Below, piece by piece: positions 1-6,259 of a DNA stretch of 6,611 nucleotides (its first letter is position 1; the number at the start of each line of letters is the position of its first letter). Both the position numbers and the translations under genes were made by a program. This DNA is from Spirochaetaceae bacterium. Lineage in GTDB: Bacteria; Spirochaetota; Spirochaetia; Treponematales; Breznakiellaceae. The stretch covers positions 1 through 6,611 of the forward strand of contig JAITAE010000208.1 in the NCBI GenBank assembly GCA_031284295.1, written 5' to 3'. Under the pieces are notes generated by a model. The model did no database searches. It was given only the letters and a program-made list of their open reading frames with translations, and was not told the origin of the DNA.

Positions 1-2671
1 CGCTATCGCTGATGACAAGCAGTCTGAGGTATTTCGCGTTCCCCAGCTTGCGCCGGTCGGCTTCGTCCAGGCTTATTGTTATGAGCCGGGGCTGCTCGTG
101 AAAGCCTTGCGGGTACGAAGAGGGCGGCGGGTAAAGCTCCGCCGCAAGCGTCAGCGCCGGATTCTCGTAGCCGCTTGAATCTTTGACCGCCAGATCGCCG
201 AATTCTATCACGACGCGCAGTGATGTTGTGCCGCCTGAAAAGTTGTAAAAGCGGAACGGTATCTCGATAGTGCGCGCTTCCTGTAACGCGCTGCCGTCGC
301 CTAGCGAGGACTGAAAGCCTGCCCAGTTTTTACCGCCGCTCAGCGTGAAATCGGCGGCCAGAATCTCGCCGCCCAGCGACGGGTCGCGGGCGGCGTAGGG
401 CCCCTCCTTCCCGCTCACCACCACCGCGCCGCTCCAGTCAATGTCCATCAGCGTAACGGTGCCGAGCACATCCGTGTTCCTGTAATTGCGGTATACAAGA
501 TCGGCGCGGTCCGCGATCGCCAGGCCGTTTACCAGTTGCGGTATATCGCCGGGCTTTTCGGAAATGAACGAGGCGCTTTCGGACAGGGGCAAAATCTGTT
601 CACTGCCCTCCATGCCCGCAACGCGGTACATACCGGTCGTGTCGGGCTGGACAAACGCGATCCCCGTCCTTAAGACGGCGTTCAGGTTTTCGTAACTCCA
701 CGTGGTTTTCCCTCCAAAACCAACAGTACCCGGACTCGAAGCTCCCTCCTCAGAAAACGAATCGGCGGCCAAATTCCAGCGCAAGCCAAGCGCCCCCTCC
801 GCCTTGAAATGTTCATTTCCGCTGTAAACCGCGCCCAAACCCACCGCAAGGCTGCCGTTACGCCGCTCGCTTGAACGTTTCAAGAAGCTGATGCGGATGG
901 TTTCGTCAAAAGTGGCGGGCGTTTGCAGTTTGACCGTACCGGAGGACGGGTCGAACGAAAAATTCGGGTCGTCCATGCCGGCCCGCAGCACCTTGACGGA
1001 GCCGGGAACTACGTCCGAACCGATATTGTAATCGGTAGACGCGCCGTAATTCGTAAAACGGAGCCGCACATCGGAAGTGTAGGACTCGCCGGCCCCAAGA
1101 TAAGCTTGATAGTTCCACGGTTTTCCGTTCGAATCCCGGGCGAGAGGCCAGCGGGCAAGCGGACTGCGCGGGTCTGTACGGGCATCGGTGCGTACAAGAT
1201 CGTACACGCGGCGTTCTTGCGTGATGATATCACCTGTTTCTTCCGAGACATAGAGCGGCAGATCCGTGTAGAACGATGTTTCGGCAAGCGGACTAACATC
1301 AAAACCGCTTACACGTTCTCCGTCTGACGAATCAACGAGGGCGGCGCTTTCCGAGGCGCTGTTGGGCGCGTTGTAACGGCTCCGGCGTTCAAACGGCGAA
1401 AACGTGCCTTTTTCGTATATAAGTAGCGCCTTTAAGCCGTTTATGTTGATAATAGCGGGTTTAGCCTGCGGGCCGTCTTCCTGGCCGGGCTGCGGGTATT
1501 CTTTCAGATTGACCTCGCTAAAAATGGCCTGTACATCTCCCAAAAATGTACCGGGCGTATCGTAGCCGCCCATGCCGTAAGTTCCGTCATAAGAGATGGC
1601 AACCCTTACATCGGGACTTGCCCGCAGTTCGAGCAGCCCCAAACGCGAGCTTACGGCATATTCGCTGGGCCGGGCTTCCCGCCAGCGCCGTCCGCCGTCG
1701 TCAATAAGGGCGCCGTCCTTGTCCTCGAAGTAAACTATGATTTCTGACGGGATATTTTCGTCCGGCAGCACAAACGAGGCTCCCTTCATTGCGGAAGACG
1801 CCTCAAGGTAAGAAAAAGTCCGTTCCCTGCCGCCCACAAACGTGCGCTCCTCACGGACGGCGTCGTCCCAGCGTACAAGCGTATGTATCCGCAGCGGGCC
1901 GCCGCCGAAACGTCCGTACAGACCGAAAGACGAAGCGGAATCTCCGCCCAGATCCAGGTATGGGAATTCGGGAAAATCCAGCCCCTTGTTACCTATGCCG
2001 ACATACTGAATCGCTTCTCCCGGCTTTCCCTGGTAACCCGCGCGGTAAGTGTTTACCGCGTAATCCTCTTCAAAAGAAGCCTCGACAAACCAGCGTTCCC
2101 GTATCCACAGCGCCAGGTTCAAATCGGCTTCCTGCGTAAACAGAAACGGCGAATCGTTAGCCGCAACGCTTGTACCAAAAGGACCCGTCGAAATTCCCCA
2201 CTTAGCCGTGAGAGAACCCTTCCAAAAACCAGACAGGAACAAGGAAACATCGCTGTTAAACAGATTGATCGAAACCAGTGCGGGCGGCGCTTCATCCGTT
2301 ATCACCTTTCGGAGCGCCTCGACATTCATCAGATTTTCACGCAGGCCGGCGTTTGCATCATCTCCTTGCGTACCGCCCGGCGTTTTGGAAACATCCTGAA
2401 CGGCGCCGCCGCTGTTCAGTCCGTCATCCTGCGAACCGTTTTCGTCCGGCGTCCTGTCAGCATCGATCCCCGCCGAGCCACCCGCATCCCCGGACGCGAC
2501 GTTTTCGTCCGGCGTATACTCCGCCACATTGTCTGACGCGCCGTCCGGAGCGCCTTCGTCCTGGGCGGAGGCCTGTACGCCGGCAAACAGGGACAGCAGC
2601 GCAAACACGGCGCAGGCCGCAAAATATTTATTTTTAAAGGCAGTATCACCGGCGCGGATGTTTTTTTTCAC
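1..2671 (-). CDS. Large exported SprA-like outer-membrane/surface protein, N-terminal 890 residues (3' end outside window)
   Basis: Reading the minus strand from a GTG at 2671 gives 890 uninterrupted codons to the left edge. Residues 1-36 form a signal peptide: KKN start, hydrophobic 16-32, cleavage expected after ASA36. Residues 37-110 are acidic and low-complexity. From about 120 the chain is beta-rich, with alternating aromatic/hydrophobic and charged residues and no cytoplasmic-type domain. The order of elements resembles SprA: a YxGxxGEAIQYVGIGN stretch (213-228), then SFGLYGRF (248-255), GGRERTFSYLE (280-290), RRWREARPSEYAV with a VAISYDGTY strand (328-365), and VVPGSVKV followed by SGTVKL and IRISF (554-596). 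In Bacteroidota SprA is the giant barrel translocon of type 9 secretion; here only homology is suggested, not function. The start is GTG with a weak GGA 9 nt upstream; no better in-frame start exists. It follows the cyclase gene by 62 bp, so co-transcription is likely. It could instead be another large spirochaetal barrel or surface protein. Confidence 0.8.
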   Translation of the reverse strand, partial: MKKNIRAGDTAFKNKYFAACAVFALLSLFAGVQASAQDEGAPDGASDNVAEYTPDENVASGDAGGSAGIDADRTPDENGSQDDGLNSGGAVQDVSKTPGGTQGDDANAGLRENLMNVEALRKVITDEAPPALVSINLFNSDVSLFLSGFWKGSLTAKWGISTGPFGTSVAANDSPFLFTQEADLNLALWIRERWFVEASFEEDYAVNTYRAGYQGKPGEAIQYVGIGNKGLDFPEFPYLDLGGDSASSFGLYGRFGGGPLRIHTLVRWDDAVREERTFVGGRERTFSYLEASSAMKGASFVLPDENIPSEIIVYFEDKDGALIDDGGRRWREARPSEYAVSSRLGLLELRASPDVRVAISYDGTYGMGGYDTPGTFLGDVQAIFSEVNLKEYPQPGQEDGPQAKPAIININGLKALLIYEKGTFSPFERRSRYNAPNSASESAALVDSSDGERVSGFDVSPLAETSFYTDLPLYVSEETGDIITQERRVYDLVRTDARTDPRSPLARWPLARDSNGKPWNYQAYLGAGESYTSDVRLRFTNYGASTDYNIGSDVVPGSVKVLRAGMDDPNFSFDPSSGTVKLQTPATFDETIRISFLKRSSERRNGSLAVGLGAVYSGNEHFKAEGALGLRWNLAADSFSEEGASSPGTVGFGGKTTWSYENLNAVLRTGIAFVQPDTTGMYRVAGMEGSEQILPLSESASFISEKPGDIPQLVNGLAIADRADLVYRNYRNTDVLGTVTLMDIDWSGAVVVSGKEGPYAARDPSLGGEILAADFTLSGGKNWAGFQSSLGDGSALQEARTIEIPFRFYNFSGGTTSLRVVIEFGDLAVKDSSGYENPALTLAAELYPPPSSYPQGFHEQPRLITISLDEADRRKLGNAKYLRLLVISDS
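2564..2671 (-). other. Signal peptide of the large surface protein
   Basis: Residues 1-36 show a basic N-region (KK at 2-3, more K/R to residue 15), a hydrophobic core AACAVFALLSLFAGV and an ASA|Q signal peptidase I site. Cys20 lies inside the core and is not followed by a lipobox-like cleavage context, so a lipoprotein is unlikely. This supports export and an outer-membrane or surface location. Confidence 0.75.
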
Positions 2672-2733
2672 CTGGTTTTGTCCGTTGCAATGCTGCCCCT
2701 CCCCACTCTCACCCCTGCCACAAAGAAAAACTG

Positions 2734-5361
2734 TCAGGTATCAATCTGCCATCTTTCGCGGACATCGCTTATATTGCGGGGACCTTCCGGCCCTATGCTT
2801 TTTTTACAAACCTCAATGTCAATACCGTTAAAATTCTTCAAATCATCGAGCATATCCTTTCCAATCATAGGGTCGCGCATATTTACAACCGCAAAAATAC
2901 GGAGCGGCTTTTCTTTACCTTTTACTTCAATACTTTGCATTTCTTTTGTAAGCAGATAATCGCCGACATATTTGTACGTTTCTTCCGAAATTAATATGTC
3001 CGTATCGAACAGATCGTTTGGGCCCTCAATACGGGCCGCAAGATTTACGGCGTCTCCTATAACCGTATACTCCATACGCTCCTCGCTGCCAATCTGTCCC
3101 GCGACAATCTCGCCGGTATTTATGCCGCAGCCCAGCCGTATCAGCGGAATATGGCGGCCCAGCTTGCGCACGCGGTTTTTATTCAGGCAGCGTAACGCGG
3201 CCCTCATGGAAAGCACGGCGCGCATACAGTTAAGGGCATCCTGTTTCGGACTACCCGCCGTTTCCGGAGTTCCCCAGAGTGCCATTATGATAACGCCGCC
3301 CTGTGTAAGAAATTTATCAACACTGCCGCCATTCCTTGTTATACAGGGAACCATCATTTGTAAATAATCGTTTACAAAATCAACGATGGTTTCGGCGTCA
3401 AGTCCATCCGATACTTCATCGAAATTGCGGATAAAGACAAAACCTACGGTCGTTTTTTTGTTCTCTCCGCTACGTGAAAGCCTGCCCTGCTTTGCCAGCT
3501 TTACTATTGTCTTGTTGGTGAATTTTTCAAAATTTTCAAGATTGTTCCCCATGTCGATGAAGTTTTGCGTTAAAAGGCCCAGTTCGTCATTACTCGTAAC
3601 TTTGAGATGTAAATCGTAATTACCCTCTTCTATTTTTTGCACCGCGTTTGTAAGGGAGCGCAACGGTTTGCTTATGGTTTTTGAAAACAGAACTATAAAA
3701 ATGATTGATACAAGCAGCACAACTATACTTAACGTGATGTTCCTGGTGGTCGTCTTCACAATTCCGTCAAAAACTGTACCTGCGCGTATGATGGTAATCA
3801 GTACCGAAGTTCCGATATTCAGTCTCTGCACAGCGCCAAAATATTTTACGCCATCCTCGTCCGTGTATACGCTCTGTATGTTTTGACTCAAATTGTCCAA
3901 AATGTTTTTTACAAACGGAAGCTGATAGAAATTGGCGCCGCGGCGCAGAACATCAAAATCTTTATGCAGGATCACGTCACCCCGCTCATTCAGCAAAAAT
4001 GAAGTATTGTAACCTTCTCCCAGCATCGCATTGAGCGTTCCTGAATCAAAAAACACATTGACGGTGGAAGATCCGAGCGGCAGGCGCATAACGGCCATCG
4101 GTATACCAAAAACCGGCGTCGCATTGCGCAGCAGAACCTTGCCCTGTAGGATACCAGCAAGCTCGCTGCCGTCCGTCTCGTTCCATAAACGCGGCATATT
4201 CGTATCGATACTGTAGTTCACAAAAAAGGTTTCGTTTATATAATAATCGCTGTCGTCTATTACTATTGCGGCAATTTGCGGATTCTGGGCAAAAAAATAA
4301 CGCGCCTCCTTGTTTACGGTTTCCTCCGAGGCGGAACCAAACGTAAGCATGACCGCGGCAAGATCATTGTAAAACAAGGCAGCGGCGGCGCCAATACCGC
4401 GCAGCCTAGTCTGAACCGCCTCCGCGGTACGCCGGTTTACGCTGAAATTATTATCTTCGGCGGTCAGCCTCACATCCGCGCTGACAAGGATGGAAACAAG
4501 CGCCGTTAGTGTACCGAGCGACAGCATAAGAAGTATCGTAACGATGCCGACCAGTTTAACGGCTATCGGCAGCCGCACCATTGCCGTTTGCCGGGTCCGC
4601 CGCGCCCCCTTCGGCCTGGCCACGGCCACACCGGTCGCGGCTTCACCGGCCACGACCTCACCGGCCCCGGCTTCACCGGCCACGGCCTCACCGCCCACGG
4701 CCTCACCGCTCACGGCCTCACCGGCCCCGGCTTCACCGGCCCCGGCCTCACCGGCCCCGGCCTCACCGCCCACGGCTTCACCGGTCGCGGCTTCACCGGC
4801 CACGGCCTCACCGGTCGCGGCTTCACCGGCCCCGGCTTCACCGGTCGCGGCTTCACCGGTCGCGGCTTCACCGGTCGCGGCTTCACCGGCCACGGCTTCA
4901 CCGCAAACTATACTACTGGGCTCTCCCCCCGGCATCGGCTCATCTGGAAACTCAGGCTGCCCCGCCTGCCCGGCGCCGTTATTCCAGCCTTCCTCCAGTT
5001 TATACTGAGGCCTTACCTCCTCAAGAATCTCCGTTTTTGCGTCCGCCGGCGACTCTGGTAGGACAAGCGGCTCGCCATATACGCCTGAATCCTCGTCAGA
5101 AACAGCGTATCTGTCAGTATCCTGGTAATCAACAGAAGTGTTTTTTTCCTCCGGCCATTCTTTTTTATCGGCGTAACGCAACGCTTCGGCCTTTGCTATG
5201 ATTCTGAAATGAGTTCTGCGTACTTCTTCTGCCGGAATACCACCTATGCTGGTGGAGGCCTCAATCGCCTCCGCCCTCTCTAGAATCCGCCTGTGTGTCG
5301 CGCGCATATCTTCCAGCGATATTAGCCCGTAATAAACTTGCAAACCGTCGTTTTGAACCAT
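2734..5361 (-). CDS. Membrane-bound class III adenylate/guanylate cyclase-like sensor with periplasmic domain and HAMP
   Basis: The protein has 875 residues. The ATG at 5361 is preceded by AAGGA with 6-nt spacing. Domains in order: a charged cytoplasmic N-terminus with a duplicated helical motif (17-62); a GEAxx pentapeptide tract (154-248); a basic stretch, then membrane segment 1 (about 266-295); a periplasmic sensor of about 245 residues (297-541), probably Cache-like; membrane segment 2 (542-560); HAMP (about 559-612); and a cyclase catalytic domain (about 637-825). The cyclase fold is clear from VDKF (681-684), ALWGTP (694-699), INTGEIVAGQIGS (747-759) and IGDAVNLAARIEG (768-780). The adenine-contact Lys683 and transition-state Asn773 and Arg777 are present, and Thr766 sits at the specificity position common in bacterial adenylate cyclases. 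However, the FxDI metal Asp is Phe643, and the KxxGD Asp is replaced by a TQGG segment (686-689). Activity is therefore doubtful: it may be a degenerate or regulatory cyclase. It is first in a probable operon with the surface protein gene downstream. Confidence 0.9.
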   Translation of the reverse strand: MVQNDGLQVYYGLISLEDMRATHRRILERAEAIEASTSIGGIPAEEVRRTHFRIIAKAEALRYADKKEWPEEKNTSVDYQDTDRYAVSDEDSGVYGEPLVLPESPADAKTEILEEVRPQYKLEEGWNNGAGQAGQPEFPDEPMPGGEPSSIVCGEAVAGEAATGEAATGEAATGEAGAGEAATGEAVAGEAATGEAVGGEAGAGEAGAGEAGAGEAVSGEAVGGEAVAGEAGAGEVVAGEAATGVAVARPKGARRTRQTAMVRLPIAVKLVGIVTILLMLSLGTLTALVSILVSADVRLTAEDNNFSVNRRTAEAVQTRLRGIGAAAALFYNDLAAVMLTFGSASEETVNKEARYFFAQNPQIAAIVIDDSDYYINETFFVNYSIDTNMPRLWNETDGSELAGILQGKVLLRNATPVFGIPMAVMRLPLGSSTVNVFFDSGTLNAMLGEGYNTSFLLNERGDVILHKDFDVLRRGANFYQLPFVKNILDNLSQNIQSVYTDEDGVKYFGAVQRLNIGTSVLITIIRAGTVFDGIVKTTTRNITLSIVVLLVSIIFIVLFSKTISKPLRSLTNAVQKIEEGNYDLHLKVTSNDELGLLTQNFIDMGNNLENFEKFTNKTIVKLAKQGRLSRSGENKKTTVGFVFIRNFDEVSDGLDAETIVDFVNDYLQMMVPCITRNGGSVDKFLTQGGVIIMALWGTPETAGSPKQDALNCMRAVLSMRAALRCLNKNRVRKLGRHIPLIRLGCGINTGEIVAGQIGSEERMEYTVIGDAVNLAARIEGPNDLFDTDILISEETYKYVGDYLLTKEMQSIEVKGKEKPLRIFAVVNMRDPMIGKDMLDDLKNFNGIDIEVCKKSIGPEGPRNISDVRERWQIDT
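4618..4902 (-). repeat. 15-bp tandem repeat encoding GEAxx pentapeptides inside the cyclase gene
   Basis: Eighteen consecutive 15-bp units encode GEA followed by VA, AT, GA, VG or VS (one unit is GEVVA). A degenerate nineteenth, GVAVA, ends just before the basic stretch that precedes the first membrane segment. Units differ mainly at the third to fifth codons and are arranged in a mosaic, as expected from unequal exchange or slippage. Every unit is 15 bp, so copy-number change keeps the reading frame and would only alter the length of an acidic, probably helical cytoplasmic linker. The long reading frames in other frames here are artefacts of this repeat. Confidence 0.95.
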
Positions 5362-5367
5362 ATTGAA

Positions 5368-5372
5368 TCCTT
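5368..5372 (-). promoter_or_regulatory. Ribosome binding site of the cyclase gene
   Basis: The minus strand reads AAGGATTCAATATG, giving an AAGGA Shine-Dalgarno six bases before the ATG at 5361. This fixes the long N-terminus. The alternative internal Met261, after the pentapeptide repeats, has no comparable site. Confidence 0.75.
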
Positions 5373-5397
5373 ATAGTAACCTAAATTAAGCAGTTCA

Positions 5398-5427
5398 TCT
5401 ATATTCCGGCCCACTCCATAACAAGAA
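5398..5427 (-). promoter_or_regulatory. Candidate promoter for the cyclase-surface protein operon
   Basis: On the minus strand a TTCTTG (5427-5422) and a TATAGA (5403-5398) are 18 bp apart, about 37 bp upstream of the cyclase ATG. Both are partial matches to sigma-70 hexamers, and TTGTTA (5424-5419) with 15-bp spacing is an alternative -35. This is a weak call based on position and sequence only. Confidence 0.3.
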
Positions 5428-5558
5428 GCATTGTGTCAGGTTTGCCGGGGGATTCGGCCTGAGCAGCGGGCGCTGAAGCCGCCGCCAGGCGGCTGTGAGT
5501 TGTCTGGAATGAAGAATGAGAAATGAGGAGTGGTTACGTCCTGCCGGCGATAATTTAT

Positions 5559-5564
5559 TATAAT
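5559..5564 (+). promoter_or_regulatory. Consensus -10 box for the lipoprotein-like gene
   Basis: A perfect TATAAT lies in an AT-rich patch 36 bp before the ATG at 5601. The -35 region is poor: TTACGT at 5534-5539 is the nearest candidate, with a 19-bp spacer. Position, orientation and the following ribosome binding site make it a good candidate despite the weak -35. Confidence 0.5.
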
Positions 5565-5588
5565 ATCCCAGTATGCTATTTGTGATTT

Positions 5589-5594
5589 AAGGAG
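5589..5594 (+). promoter_or_regulatory. Strong ribosome binding site before the broken lipoprotein-like gene
   Basis: AAGGAG is followed by six bases and ATGAAAAAG at 5601. This is a near-ideal initiation site, yet the frame it opens stops after 17 codons. It is the main evidence that 5601 is the original start and that the gene is frameshifted rather than starting at the TTG at 5617. Confidence 0.85.
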
Positions 5595-6154
5595 TGTGTC
5601 ATGAAAAAGCCGTTTTTTGCAGGTGCTCTGTCTCGCGTTGCTGACGCGATGTGATATATGGAACCAGCCCCTGGTGGAGCCGTTGAAAGAAAGGGTAGAC
5701 GAGCTTACTTCGGCAAAAGAGATTTTTGTAACTAGATTCCCGAAAATAAACACCTTTCAAATCGTTGGTGATGAAGTGAGTATGCCACAGACAGCCGAAG
5801 AATGGGCCGCTCCGGAGTATGGTTTGGAGGTTTCCGGCAAAAATGGGACGGACAAGATAGAGGTCCTCGTGCCCGGCCTGGACTATTACGTTGAGCAGGA
5901 CGGCAAGTATTAGACGGAGGACGAAACCATGACCGTAACGCTGGTACTGAACGACACGCACAGGTACGCCAGGGTAGAGACGGAATTCGTGATAAGTATA
6001 CTGCCGCCGGGCGCGATTGTGTACACGATAGCATCCTACACGGACGGCAACAGCCTTGTCCCGGTACCGTCCGCGTTTACCAAAGATGAGATTACCGTGC
6101 ATGTATACAACGCGCAGGGCTATATCCTTGACCAGGGCCCCATGTACGGTTTCA

Positions 6155-6167
6155 CCCCCCCCCCCCC
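6155..6167 (+). repeat. 13-bp poly-C homopolymer inside the lipoprotein-like reading frame
   Basis: Thirteen consecutive C, followed by A and six T, encode TPPPPFF in the open frame. The other two frames stop soon after the tract, so a one- or two-base length change would truncate the product. Long G/C homopolymers within or before surface-protein genes are known phase-variation switches, including in Treponema pallidum. Confidence 0.95.
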
Positions 6168-6224
6168 ATTTTTTGCGGGTGATTTCAAGACAATAGACAA
6201 GGATAAAGGCGAGTATACATTAGA

Positions 6225-6254
6225 GTTGTTTGGAAACTTCAGTTTCCGAACAAC
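6225..6254. repeat. Inverted repeat 1, 13-bp stem with 4-base loop
   Basis: GTTGTTTGGAAAC (6225-6237) pairs with GTTTCCGAACAAC (6242-6254) across the loop TTCA, with one T.G wobble. An A-T pair at 6224/6255 extends the stem. Neither side has a T tract, so it is not a standard terminator. It overlaps the last codons of the plus-strand reading frame, which suggests that the frame's tail here is not original protein sequence. Confidence 0.85.
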
Positions 6255-6259
6255 TTCCA

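Larger units (their letters stand above)
5362..5600. other. Divergent intergenic region
   Basis: The 239 bp between the cyclase start and the lipoprotein-like gene hold candidate promoters facing each way. There is also a GC-rich inverted repeat (AGCCGCC at 5477-5483, GGCGGCT at 5488-5494, 4-nt loop) and a purine-rich stretch of GAATGA/GAAATGA-type repeats (5507-5530). No convincing small gene was seen. The hairpin lacks a T tract on either strand, so it is not called a terminator. It could be an operator or simply sequence debris. Confidence 0.5.

Noticed and set aside
923..1327. Plus- and minus-strand reading frames of 70-134 codons across 906-1327
   Set aside because: All overlap the large minus-strand gene in other frames, and their products look like composition artefacts.
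1883..2536. 217-codon plus-strand reading frame
   Set aside because: It is antisense to the continuous 890-codon surface protein frame; its product is arginine-rich with no domain and no ribosome binding site, typical of a shadow in GC-rich sequence.
2696..2704. GGGGAGGGG as Shine-Dalgarno for the surface protein gene
   Set aside because: It is 24 nt from the GTG at 2671, too far for initiation, and no in-frame start lies at the right distance from it.
2672..2733. Terminator or small gene between the cyclase and the surface protein gene
   Set aside because: There is a T5 run just after the cyclase stop on the minus strand, but no stem precedes it, and there is no reading frame with a start.
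4618..4902. Possible CRISPR array
   Set aside because: The repeats are contiguous 15-bp units without unique spacers and stay in frame with the cyclase protein.
4581..5201. Plus-strand frames encoding RPRLHRS- or TASPAP-type repeats, and a minus-strand PRPVKP frame
   Set aside because: They are out-of-frame or antisense readings of the 15-bp repeat in the cyclase gene, with no initiation signals of their own.
5477..5494. GC hairpin as an intrinsic terminator
   Set aside because: No T tract follows on either strand and it lies between two divergent gene starts, where no terminator is expected.
5599..6102. Minus-strand frames of 100-167 codons opposite the lipoprotein-like gene
   Set aside because: The plus strand has the promoter, strong ribosome binding site and signal peptide; the antisense products show no domain.
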